Source of the DNA: Clavelina lepadiformis
Lineage: Eukaryota; Chordata; Ascidiacea; Aplousobranchia; Clavelinidae
Length of the DNA: 64,000 bases
NCBI RefSeq assembly: GCF_947623445.1
Contig: NC_135246.1
Location: 15,049,856-15,113,855 of the forward strand
Direction of reading: 5' to 3'
Position numbers and translations under genes: made by a program. Position 1 is the first letter of the stretch, and each line of letters begins with the position of its first letter. Shown piece by piece: positions 48,260 through 59,876 of the stretch. Below the pieces are notes generated by a model, which worked only from the letters and a program-made list of their open reading frames with translations, did not search any database and had not been told where the DNA came from.

Positions 48260-49658
48260 CTTAGATTTTGTTATTCATTTAACACTTATGTGGACAGTAG
48301 TTTGAAATAATACTTACAAGTACATTTTGTTTAAACCAACACCACGTGTAGGCTTTGTGTTGTTTGTGTGTCCGTATTTTGCAAATGTGAGCTTAAAAAT
48401 CTTCGATTTGTATATTGCAATATGTTAGTTAATCAATAGATTTATTTACTGCAAAAAATTCATTTTGTAAATAAGTACGAAGCTCGATATTGAAACATGC
48501 TTTGCTTTTTTAAGAAATACATTATCACAGTAGAATAGAAAGGTTTTAATATTCCGGTTTCGACTTTTCATTGAAAATGTCGCATAAGATTTTGTCTCCA
48601 ATTTGGTAGGCCTTTAGACGGGTTAAATTAACAATGATCTCATAGAAAGCCATGAAGGTAGCCTATGTGACGCAGATAGCTTCGGTAGTTAAGAAACTTC
48701 TGCTAATATTTCTGTTGATTTTGCGCGGTATGGGTTCAGAAGGTTATCTTGATTGCAACCCTGGTGCCATCATCTGATAAGCTCCAGCCAAACGCCATCT
48801 TCCTACTTCTATCTCGTCAACTCATATAGAACGCAAAACAATTGTTACGATGTCGTTGCACTTTGCATGCGACTTGTAAACATGTCAGGTCACGGAAATA
48901 GTCGTTTTGTAGTCTTGCCCAGATCGAACAGTCTTATGTGTAGGCTTTTATATCGTAGAACTTCCGACTATGCAGTAAATGATATTTACGTTACGGTTAT
49001 TGTGATCGAAATAACCCAATCCCCGTTTGGAAGCTAACAAACTGCATCACATGATCATAATGCCATTCTTCAATGAGTTACTTCATCCGACTGCGACCCT
49101 CGTCGGTTCAAAAGCAACAACTTGTATAGCACATTCAAACCACATCACGTAAATCATTTTTTAAGTTGGACTCGCTGCAGCGGAACAAAACTACAACCCA
49201 TATTAAGGCATTTAAAGTAGCTACATAGGGGCATATGACTGTGTGGATAAAATAACAATTTGCTAGATTTAACGCCAAAATTCTTGTGCGAACAACGCAC
49301 CAATCAGCGTTAAATTAACAGGGATTTATTTCAATCTGGTTCAAAATTTCACATCACAAACAACAATTTTGCACTGAGTAGTAATAATTTAACTACAGTA
49401 ATTTCTATCTCTCTCTCACTTATACATTTTCATAAAACATGGGCAGATATTTTTGTGGATGTCAGCGGCTAAGTAAACAGCCTGCCCATAAAAAAGCATT
49501 CAAGACAAATACACACATACAAAGCAGCATTTTCATGGATCCAAGCGAAGGAACTTGCACATCACGAAATATATTGCAATAATTTGGATAAACTTTTAGG
49601 ACTCTTTGATTGACCATAAAGGGTTTGAAAATCTCCCGCTTCAAACAACCCCATGATC
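48260..49658. other. Convergent 3' flanks of the fibrinogen-domain gene and STT3B
   Basis: The two genes point toward each other here. The plus-strand frame at 48753-49037 has no family resemblance. TTTATT at 49325-49330 is AATAAA on the minus strand, a candidate STT3B poly(A) signal about 330 bases past its stop. Confidence 0.45.
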
Positions 49659-52600
49659 CTATTTAATTTTCTTGCTTCGAGATTTCTTGGTGGACATATT
49701 GGAAGCAGGACGGGTACGACGACCTTTCTTGACATCAAGTTTGTTTTTTACGAAACCCTTCTTCCTCTTATTGGTCTACAACAGAACAGCGAAGTTATAA
49801 CCGGAGCCACACTAATTTTCATTTGTCTGAATTACCAAAAACATTACCTTTCGAGAAATGTGCTTTGCCTTGTAACGTTTGGATGCCAAAGCGTGACCTA
49901 ATGGCTGGCGATTTGCTGGTTTCAAAACCCTTAAAGGATAAAATAGTAACAAACAAATCTTATCGTGCTCATATGTTATGCCTTTACTTCAAACTGCTTT
50001 ATAATCCAAATAAATGGTGTTTAACGTCCGAAAAAACGTTGAGCTTCATTCATTTAATAACAGCACTCACTTGTAAATGCGGACGAGCCAGTGCTCAGAA
50101 GTGAAAGCTTCTTCCAAGTGTTCAAATTTTATATTCTTGTTCCCGATTTCCACATTTCTTGTACGGTCAAAGCCTGGTGGGCTTCGGAAGTCCATTTGCA
50201 ATTCGCCAAATCTACACAAAAAAAAATCAGTTCTAAAACAAAATAAGGCAATTTCCAGAATTCTTGTAACTCTTCAACTACAAAAGTGGTAATAAAATTG
50301 CCATTCCGGTGATAAAATATTTGTTTCACCAAGGTTTCATCAACCAGTGAGGGTTAGTTTCATCACAACAATAAGTAAGTATCTTAGCAGCAACCTGATG
50401 AAGCTTTCCTACAATGGGTTGAAGCAAAGTAGGCAAAATAAATATTTCGTTTGACTTGAAAAAAAAACATCTTTATTGTTATAACTATGTCTGGTGGCAA
50501 ACATTGCATTTTGAAACAAAAAATGTTTATTTCCTAAAAACAGATGAAGTTTTGATAACAGGAACTACAAAGTGGAAGGAACCTGTGTCGTCAAGATATC
50601 TGGTTAAAAGAATCCACACTGAGCGATCATATATCTTGGCTAAAACTATGTCAATAGGAAGAATGAGACTGACTAAAAACAACCTATTTATTAAATTCTT
50701 ACCTATAGTAGCTCATCTTGTACATGAGACAGTTCAGCAATGTTGGGGAGCCATCCTTATCCACACGAAATTCACCGTTCGGAGTAAAGTATTTGCTTTC
50801 TTTTATATCTTGAGGATGTTCACCTTCTGCTATTCGAACCTGATAAAGAAGAGAACAATAATGAAAATTGAGTTCTTATTATGGAAATAACATACAAACA
50901 AAAAATACATTGGCAAAGTATCCGAAAGTGCAAAAACGACGTTTTAAGAACTTCCAAGGTAAATACCATTGTTTAATGGTTAAAGACAAATAACAATATT
51001 ATTACCAGAGAATATCAAATATATAGGAAGCCGCTTAACACCACCAACTAAGGACTGAAACATTTTAATTGTAATATCCAAAGCCATTATATAACCAGAT
51101 CTGGATTGATGTAATTAACCAAGAAATGACCAAAAAAAACTTTTCATTTCTTGGCGGCTTAGCTGTACGATTTATACTATGTAAGTACCAACAACCTCAA
51201 TCACGAGTTACGTCAGAAAAAACATTTGTTTGTGTTACAAACTGACACCTCCTTATCACATGACAATGACATACAAAAACAAGAAGTGTTACATATTTTA
51301 CATTGAGTATTTACCATCCATAAAAATTTGTTGATATCATCCCCTGAATACCCGATCATCCCCCCAAATATAATAAGCACGTAATCAACATCGAGCATCC
51401 TCATGATTTCTATGGACTTCTCTTCAGTTGATGCCATCGCTTTGCCAACCTGAGCAGAAGAATTGAAAAAATAAATGAAACAAAAATTTAATCGAATTAA
51501 AAAGTAACATATTTAAACAAAGGAAACCAACTATGTTACAGTATGTACTTAAAATGGAGAAGTAGAGTATTTTGTATTCATTGACCCTTTCCAACAATTG
51601 TTGATCCCTTAAACAAAGTATTACTTACCAGAGCAATATGGCTGTTGTTCCAAGTGTTGTTATCCACAAGAGTAGTTCGATTTGCCATCCCCGCAATCTG
51701 GTACCCATAGTCCCACCACGACATCACCCTAGCTCGATCATGAGTGTTCTGTCGGAGCCAATGGTATGCCTCGCGAAAGTCATCCAAAATCACGCGTGAG
51801 CTGTTATTATTGTAAATAAATGAAGATAAGAAAAAAATTCACTTAAATGTAACTTAGGCTTAACATACAGCAGAAATGTTTTAAAGTTACTAATCGTGGG
51901 ACATATTTTTAGTTATCATACAAACCCATCATTGTTGTAAGACGCAAGGACCACACTGGGGCTCGAGTATGCATTACTGGTCACCCAGGTGCAATGGACA
52001 ACAAAGAGCAATAGCATAAGTAGAAACGCCATTAATACAAAACCCTGCAATAACATAAAACAAAAATAGCAAGGACGAGGAAAATGATCAATTGCACGAG
52101 GTTGACATCTTATAAACATGCATTTTTTAAATTTATTACGATACAATGTACAACTTAATGGTATCGCTTCATACTTACCTTCACGTTTGCACCTAATGGA
52201 CCCACGTCTTGTTTGTTCTTCTTGTAGGAGGAACCTGGTGTTCCAGATTGGAAACTTTTTCCTAAATTAAAGATTTTGTTAATTATGGTCACATAATTAA
52301 CTTGCAGGACAAATTTGCATATTGTTGGTCTTGTGGCATTATGGATAAATTAGGACAGTGCTTCTCAACATTTTTCAACTTGTGGCCCGCTTTTACTGGC
52401 ATTTTTGTTTCGAAGTGCACTAATTTAGATCACTAAATTTTACAGACAATATCTTTTAGTGACGTAATATAAACAATTAAATAAAAAAACAATCTTTCTC
52501 AAACAAATGTGTTTACAATAGCCTCTAGGAGCTAAAAGACCCAACTTCCCAATAATCGCTTTTTGTACTGTAACTGTTTGGCTTTGCCGCCCACCGATTG

Positions 52601-55600
52601 ATAAGCGCTGGTTCAAGACACACAACAAAAAAGAATATCACTAAAGTGTTACTGTGACATAATGCATTTTATATTAATAGAAGAATAGAAAAAGTATTTT
52701 TTCAAAACGTTCCTTCTTGCAATGAAAAAGTACTGGCAAAATTAACAGGCATAGGTATACTTTTCGAGTGACTTTTTCCTGCTTTGTCGTAGAGACTCTT
52801 CCCAGGTTCTTGTGAGCTCTCCTCCTCCGAGTCTGTCTCACCAGGAGCAGTATACTCATTGGAGTCCTTCTGTAGAAATATTCTATGCTATTCTGTCTGT
52901 TCTGTTTGGCTATTAGTACTACAATTAGATAACAAATCCATCGAGGCAAAATTAAAGTAAATAGATAAACAAACCTTGATCTTTTTCTTTTTGATGGTTT
53001 CATTTGCATCATCCTAAAAATGAATTATTTATCATATTTAAGAAAAAGAGTTTGACCATTGACTGTTTCACATAGATGCGGGAATTGTGATAATGGTAAA
53101 CAGGAAATTAATACGGACAAAAACCAACAAAACTGACATTACATCAAGTACTAATAAAGAAATCTTGCCTTAATGAATTTGCTCAGTGTGTTGGAAAAGG
53201 CAATACCAGCAAGAACACAGACGATAGGTGTCAGCGTGAGCATCAAACGAACCATGACCCCCGCAAAATAAGAAGCAAATACAGCATAGAGAATCACTAA
53301 ATAAAACATTCTTGCCATGACAACCACATTCAAAAATAGTAACTAGGATACATTTCAAATGAGGTGTATTAAGTTATATATGATTCCTTGGTATTAAAGT
53401 AATGACAACAAAACAATTAATCTACCGTACAACAAAAGTAGAACGAATCATAACAAAATGGCACATTAATGTGTCAAAATACGGAGACGTTATAAAGATG
53501 GAAACTCTTTTTCTTGTTATATATAGCTAAAACACACCAAACACTCTTTCGTCGTTAATTTTCTGCACACAAAACCACAAGCCGGCAGGGAAAGCACAGG
53601 ACAGGACATGAAGATCGAAGAAGAACGAAGACCAGGTGGTCGGTTGATGTTCTGACACAGATGCGATGATTGGAATGTGAATTTTAGCGTAGCCAGTGTC
53701 CCATAAAGAATAAAAGCGCCCACTCCAGGGAGCAATGTAGCCTACAAAGTAAACACAATAATTAATTGACACGAAATGTCAACGAAGTTATATTTTGCCA
53801 AAACCTACCTGCATAGGTGAGAAACACAACTCCAACGAAGAGAATGAAACACACAAGGAATAGAAGGAAAACAAACAAAGATCGGAATTGTTGCTTAGTT
53901 GTTTTTGAACGAATGTAATCAAGAAAGCAGTAAGCTTGGAGCAAACCAAACACACCTAAAAGCAGTATATCATCATATTGTTACATACTGGTTTGATCAT
54001 ATTTCTGTTGAAAGCAAAACATATAATAATCTTCTGTAATCCTGTATAAGAATACATATTTAACCTTATATAACAGTCTTACCAGCAGAAGCCATGTGTT
54101 CGCTTGTTCTGATTGGTTGAAATCCAACAAATGGAATTTGCATTGAAAGCAGCAAACCAAGAATAAAGAAGGTCGTATATGCTAAAAACATTTTAAAATT
54201 AAGATACTGACCAAAGAAACCGGCATAAAATGGATAATATAATATTAAAATTTTTTTTGGCTATTATCTTACCTACGTAAACCCTGGCTGAATATCGCTG
54301 CATTATCAGCAAGACAAAGACATGCAATGGTATCAGATTGATAATAAACACATATCCGCCCCATGCTGACACCTAAAGATCAGAAAATGTTTTAGTTGTA
54401 TACAAACAATATTAAATGGTTATGATTGAGGAATATATTAGATCATACAACTTATATATTATACCAGTCTGGTTAAGTAAATGTCATAAAATCATCATTG
54501 GTGAACGAATGAAAATACTAATAGTACTGTTTAAAATACAGTAATATTTTTTTTGACTTCATGTAATTAGCCTACTACATAATAATGATCATGTTCATAC
54601 CAAAATAACTAAATAATCTAACTATCTAATCCACTAAACTTTCATTCAATGTCTTAAAAACAAAACTTGCCATGTAGAAATAGGAAAGAGCTGTGCAAAC
54701 AGACCAAAATATTGACCCTTTCTTAAGAGCACGAATCCAAAAAAAGTAGGTGAGCTGCAGAGCGAAAATTGCAACACCTTCATTGTCATAACTTCCAGCA
54801 ACAGAACGAGATATATATCCAGGCACTGAAACAATAAGTTCTCACAAATTGATCTTATATCAGTATTATTCGGTTATTCTCATGTGGTTTATTACAACAC
54901 TTAAGATCTTTGCATAAAAAAGCCATAAAAAGCGGAATACATATATACAGCAAGAAAGTAAAGCAGAAATGCACAAGATAAAAACCAATAGACAGTTAGG
55001 CCATATGAAAAAATTTACCGATTGAGATAAAGCATGCTGCAAAAAGAGCGGCACCAGAATCCCAAATTTCCCTTGTTAGAAAAAATGTTGCAATGGAAGT
55101 AAAGCCACTGAAGACTGGTGCAAGGAAGACGCAGACATCACGAATGTGCACAGTGATATGCAAAGAATTGAGAATCCAATGCAATAGGCCAGCAGTGACC
55201 ATCAGCCCTGGATATATCTGAAAAACAAAACAAATTTACAAACATCAGCTTCGGTTAATGATTTACCTTACCAGTGGATAAATTTAATAGTTATCAGACA
55301 TTCCAAACTCACTGTGCCACCAACAATCCTTCCTAAGGGGTACCATGCTCTCTCATCAAACCAATTTAAGAAGTCATAAAATCCATATGTAGACAATCGA
55401 TGAGTTGCACGATAATTAAACCTAATCACAAAAATTTAGTTAGTCTTGGTTAAGGTTGTGTTTTTACCTCAGTGAACAGAGAAACACTTAATTTTTAACG
55501 GACTTAAACGTATTTTAGAAGATAAAGCATTCATATCAAATATCATTTCAAACAGAACATACCATGGATCAAATTCATGAATAATGCTTTCAAATCGAAT

Positions 55601-55726
55601 AACAGCGAACAATCTAGACGAGAAGGCAATGATACAACATAGAGTTAATACGATAACAGCTATCAGTGATTTTTGAGCTCCAGGACTTGAAAGGCTTCCC
55701 AAGCCTTTATGAGCAACTGTTGTCAT
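49659..55726 (-). CDS. STT3B: Oligosaccharyltransferase catalytic subunit STT3B
   Basis: Nineteen exons, all closing in frame: 55563-55726, 55313-55421, 55019-55217, 54671-54825, 54273-54372, 54083-54181, 53809-53955, 53538-53741, 53169-53296, 52975-53013, 52761-52869, 52179-52261, 51926-52044, 51629-51800, 51315-51449, 50703-50839, 50071-50211, 49848-49929, 49659-49775; 812 residues. STT3 transfers the dolichol-linked glycan to Asn in N-x-S/T sites in the ER lumen. Visible motifs: [11 protein letters not shown] (first acidic catalytic motif), [20 protein letters not shown] (outer loop 5), [13 protein letters not shown] (WWDYG acceptor-binding motif), [12 protein letters not shown] and [12 protein letters not shown]. 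The isoform is STT3B rather than STT3A because of the acidic linker ([18 protein letters not shown]) and the long basic tail ([13 protein letters not shown]). STT3B works mainly after translation, on sites missed by the translocon-bound STT3A complex. Two introns use GC donors. Confidence 0.95.
52356..52610. mobile_element. Aged hAT-like element in an STT3B intron
   Basis: The left end CAGTGCTTCTCAACATTTTT, followed by GTGGCCCGC, and the right end, reverse-complemented CAGCGCTTATCAATC followed by GGTGGGCGGC, are imperfect inverted repeats of the common CAGTG(G/C)TTCTCAA hAT type. The flanking 8-mers do not match well, so the target duplication has decayed. It lies between the STT3B exons at 52179-52261 and 52761-52869 and does not touch coding sequence. 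Confidence 0.6.
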
Positions 55727-58304
55727 GATACGTTAGGCTATGGGTGTAATTTGAAAATTTTCATGTGTAATACAGATATGTAGAATGGTATTCCAAGTAA
55801 ACTGAAATGCATTGTAACATTGTGAATAAGTAACCCTGATAATTCTGCAATTGCCACTTATAGACAGTTTCGGTCTAGTGCAAAAATGCACAACCGGATG
55901 ACGTCAGAAATTGAGAAGCCAGAGTCTAGTATACAAAGGCATCCTGTGATTGTGCACTTCTACACTAGACCCGACAGTTTAATATATTTTACCATGGGAG
56001 GATTTTTCATCTGTACAGTACTTGGTTACTGTAAAAGACCCTAAATACTCTCTTACAATATCTTGAACTCTTATCACCATGAAAACTAAACTGCACTTTT
56101 TAAATTGACTTATATACTATTGAAAATAGTAAGTCTTTTTAATTCAACTAAGTTAAAATCATAACAATACATGTCTACCAGATTCGAAAGTTTACTGTTT
56201 TTGGGTGAGAAAACCCCCGCACAACTAGATGCTACAACATAGCCATTGTACGTGCAAATAATTTCCACACTCCTCGCACTTAGCAAATTTTCCAATCTGG
56301 TATGTCTATGCTGTCTTGTTTATCAAATTAAAAGAAAAACCACCTTTATTGAAACCCCCAATCATTATAAAATCTTTATCAAGACTGTGAAAAAGTGATA
56401 CACTATGTCTCCATTTAAAAGTGTTAACTTGTTAACATTTTTAGCACACTCAATTTGTTCACAGCCTATTGCATCACAAATATTTCTGATAGGCATCAGT
56501 AAGTATATCCTGTATACAAGACAACTGCCACTATATCCCCATATCCAGATGTTTGCAGCTCCACACAAAAGGAAAAGTCTACACAATGGTGTAGTTAATT
56601 AGGACACTGAGATAAACTTTCCAATAAAGTGATCACTCCATAAACGATATAACTTATTTTATAAACAGATATATAATCAGTCTAGGCTATACTAAAAACA
56701 TGCCGCAGGTGCAACTTCAGAACTTGGCAACCTGCAGGACAATAAAAACACTGAAGCTTAAATAAAAGCGTCTTTGCACAACTCAGCGATGTTTTTTATC
56801 GCTGGAGCTCAGGTTACCGAGCTTGCCGTTATGCAAGTTTAGATATACAAAAATTGTTTATTTGTTTTTTTGGCCTACCATACGCAAGTAGCCTACTTTA
56901 GTACTGTCTGACTGTATTGCCAGATTTTCAAAACAAGCTAGCCTATAGGAAGAACTATAAATATAATTGTCTCGCATCTGTTGGACCATCCAAACATTTT
57001 ACCGCAAGAATTAATTAATGATTACAAAATAAATTTCTGCGTTTCAAAATCCGTCCCGAAACTTACACAAGCTACAAATCATGCATATGCATGATAAATT
57101 TGATAATGTACATCATCGTCAACGTATAGAGTTGCCGGTATAATGAAATGCATGAACGACCACGACCTTCCACCTCTCAAAAAACAAACGTGTATCAAAC
57201 ACAGATATCTAAAAAATATAATCGCTCTATGTTAATTCTCTGATGTATATAAGAGTAAAAACTTTTCTTAAACAAACATGCATAGTTATTTATTTATACA
57301 AATTTTTTAAACTGGCTGCATTAAAAGTAATGCAATAAACCGCCTGTAACAAATTCTCCGCACTTTATTGGCATCACGTCCATTTGCCTTTTTCGGCATA
57401 TGTTTACTTGCCGAAGTTAGCCACCGTTAGTCGTGGATTAGGAGCAGCATAGTATAATGTTCTTTAATTCACTATAGTACTTCTACCTGACAAATAACAC
57501 GGTCACTTGACACTTCTACAACCAGGCTAGTGTAGAAGGCGGGGGAACGAGGGATGTCAGACAAAAAGGCAAATTTTTGTATCTTCATCGATTATATTCC
57601 AACAGCGTCATTGCTAAGCATCTGTTTGTTCTGAGATGGGGTTCCTGAAATTGTGTTCTGGTTTAGCCTACATACAAACTCTCATCGCAGTATGTAAAGA
57701 ACACAAATTTTAACATTTGAATGTGGAAAGTTTAGCTTCATGACGTGTATAATTTTACATTTATGTGAAGTCAATAAGCTAAAAATTAAACTAAAAACTA
57801 ACACTTGCAATTAATCGAATTTTTACTTACACCATGTTATTAATGTTAAATATTATAAAAACTTCTTAAAACAAACTTTTTGAAACTTTTACAGTAAGCA
57901 TAGTCTATAGTCTATACATATAAGCTTACTCCATGTGTATGCATTAACTATGCAGTAAGTTGAAATTTATGGAACATAAGCTTATAATCAAAAACGTTTA
58001 ATATTCAATGAAAATAGGTAGGCTATAACCTTTCAAATTTTTGTTGTTTTTAAGTTGTGCCGGAATATTCGCGTTGTGACTAAAATCTGCAGCCTATAGT
58101 AAGTAAGATTAAGATATACAAGTAAGATTTGCGACCTTACCTAATTTTTACAGGGGCCCAAATTACTTTCTGGCCCGGGTCCACAGTGCGCTCTACACGG
58201 CCCTGTCTACAATAGGCCAATATATTTCAAATTGTAGCACAAAGCGTGTCACGATTGGTGTATGGTACCAAAAACAAGAAGTCAGTTCTAAATAAAGATT
58301 TCAG
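55727..58304. other. Intergenic stretch upstream of STT3B
   Basis: Contains a small MITE (55871-55972) 145 bases upstream of the STT3B start. Two minus-strand frames (56110-56295 and 56365-56586) are cysteine-rich and weakly protein-like but unrecognised; they may be old transposon coding. A short GC-rich patch near 58152-58206, bounded by CAGGGGCCC and GGCCCTG, may be another hAT scrap. Confidence 0.4.
55871..55972. mobile_element. Short hAT-type MITE (102 bp) in the STT3B upstream region
   Basis: Exact 8-bp flanking duplication GACAGTTT (55863-55870 and 55973-55980). The ends are inverted repeats: CGGTCTAGTG against GGGTCTAGTG, extending imperfectly into TGCAC(AA). With so little internal sequence it is a deletion derivative. 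It sits within 250 bases of the STT3B start codon and so may overlap promoter sequence. Confidence 0.75.
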
Positions 58305-58444
58305 ATGCAAGCATCTCATTTTCAGTTCGCGGACGAAGACCATTCCCGCGATAGGAACATTTTGTTTACCGCTTTCTGTGATAATGCATCAATACAGTTG
58401 GCTGAGGCTCAAATTGAAAATGAATTCGCATCTTATGATCTGAG
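58305..58444 (+). other. Candidate coding exon of unknown gene
   Basis: A frame starting at ATG 58305, directly after an acceptor-like TTTCAG, is acidic and protein-like (MQASHFQFADEDHSRDRN, then QLAEAQIENEFASYDLR) and ends at a donor-like AG|GTAATA. The next frame with coding character (58471 onwards) would need an intron of only 26 bases, which is implausible, so the exon may belong to a decayed gene. No family recognised. Confidence 0.22.
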
Positions 58445-59408
58445 GTAATAATTTTCTGTTTGATATTCAGCTATCTATCACAGAAAAACATAAACTTGGA
58501 CATTCATGTAAGTGGTTACACTTTTGCAAAGAGTCAAGGCACTACTGTAGACAGACAACTCACTAAATCAGAGCACAGAGTCGCAAATCGGGCACGAAAA
58601 AAAGTTCTTAGCTTTATGTTAATCGAGCAGAAAATAAAATATAGTAGCTCATAACCTGTGAACGTTAAGACTGTGGCGTATCTCACGTTGTGATATACGA
58701 TATACACGTTGCCACCTGACTCTCCAGAAGGCTGACTGTACTTCCCATTAAGCATTAAAAATTAGAACGCCAGAAAACCTTCTATTTCAAATGTGCGTTG
58801 TAAACCGAACAAAAATAAATATAAATAACATCCTCACTTTAGTACGAGCTAATCAAAGTGTATACTTCACAAATTCGCCAGGATAAACGAAAACGTAAAG
58901 TAAAATGTTCCAAAAAATGAATAGGCTACAATCTTTTTTCATAAATTTGGGATTTCTATACTTTGTGTGGCCTTGACCGCCACAAGGCCATAACAGCGTA
59001 ACAAATAATATTAAAAAAATAATACAAAAGCTTTGAACATAATTATGTTGATTGACGTTTAACTTTTGGTATTGTAGATTAGGATGTCCTAGCTTATGCT
59101 TTCTTCAGATTGCTTATCGGTTTCTTTATCAAAAGTAACTTCATTATTGGCGTCAGCACTTACCGGGATTGTACACAACAGACACACAAGGCGCAAGTTA
59201 TTGCCGATCGCAATTTCCATTTTTAAACGCAGAAGGTATAAGTTGTATATATATATAAGAAGATATAGTATAAGCAGGCGTATAGAGAGCAACAAGAATC
59301 GGCGTCGAACTTGTTCGTTATCATAGGCCACACATCATTGATTTTATGTTACTGCGCTAACATAAGTTTGTGGTAGGCCTAGTAATCAAGTGGTACCAAC
59401 GATCAAAG

Positions 59409-59684
59409 TTATTTAGATTTATTATTAAGTACAGCTATTCGATTGTCTAGCCATATGATTCTGTTCAGCTCCTCTTGCAAAGACGCCGTTGTATCCATCA
59501 TTGTATCCACTGATTCCGCCAAGGAGTTTAGTTCCTTGTTGCTGCGGCTACATGTACTCAACATTTTAGCAGCCTCAGCAGCTTTAGATTTTGTTGATGT
59601 CTTCAAACGTGCCACAACGAAATAAATTGCTTGATACGAACGACTGAATTCATCGTCAACCTTTGTCGTTTTCCGAAATGGCAT
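59409..59684 (-). CDS. Small single-exon coiled-coil protein, unrecognised
   Basis: Intronless, 91 residues from the ATG at 59684-59682 (MPFRKTTKVDDEFSRSYQAI) to TAA at 59409-59411. Nearly all helical, with hydrophobic spacing in AAKMLSTCSRSNKELNSLAE and MMDTTASLQEELNRI. Size and helix pattern recall the small subunits of lysosome-positioning complexes (BLOC-1/BORC type), but I cannot name one. It starts 192 bases from the divergent secreted-protein gene, so the two may share a promoter. The helix-rich composition and a clean start make a real gene likely. Confidence 0.5.
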   Translation of the reverse strand: MPFRKTTKVDDEFSRSYQAIYFVVARLKTSTKSKAAEAAKMLSTCSRSNKELNSLAESVDTMMDTTASLQEELNRIIWLDNRIAVLNNKSK

Positions 59685-59876
59685 GCTGCATAAAATCGAG
59701 ATCAACTTTTAGGCTAGCCTACATTAGTTTGTTTAGAAAACAGGATCGCATTAATACAAAACGTAAGTTATGCGTTCAAGCGCAATCTTCAATTGTGACG
59801 TATGGATTTGATTGTGACGATTTGCTGTTTGGCAATAACGTAGACAAGAACTTTTATTTTTAGGCAAGGGTAAATA
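59685..59876. promoter_or_regulatory. Probable divergent promoter region
   Basis: 192 bases between two start codons on opposite strands. It holds two direct copies of ATTGTGACG (59792-59800 and 59811-59819), CRE/ATF-like half-sites spaced about 20 bases apart. Next to the plus-strand gene, TTTTATTTTTAG (about 59852-59863) looks like a splice acceptor 13 bases before the ATG, suitable for a 5' UTR intron or a trans-spliced leader. Confidence 0.4.

Noticed and set aside
48753-49037. Plus-strand 94-codon frame after the fibrinogen-domain gene
   Set aside because: Not continuous with that gene and no family resemblance.
50456-50890. Plus-strand 144-codon open frame
   Set aside because: Lies opposite STT3B exon 50703-50839 and its intron; a shadow of that gene.
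56110-56586. Two minus-strand frames considered as transposase or zinc-finger exons
   Set aside because: Cysteines are present but no known zinc-finger spacing or transposase motif can be traced.
58152-58206. GC-rich patch with CAGGGGCCC ... GGCCCTG ends as a transposon
   Set aside because: Only about 55 bases, and no flanking duplication found.
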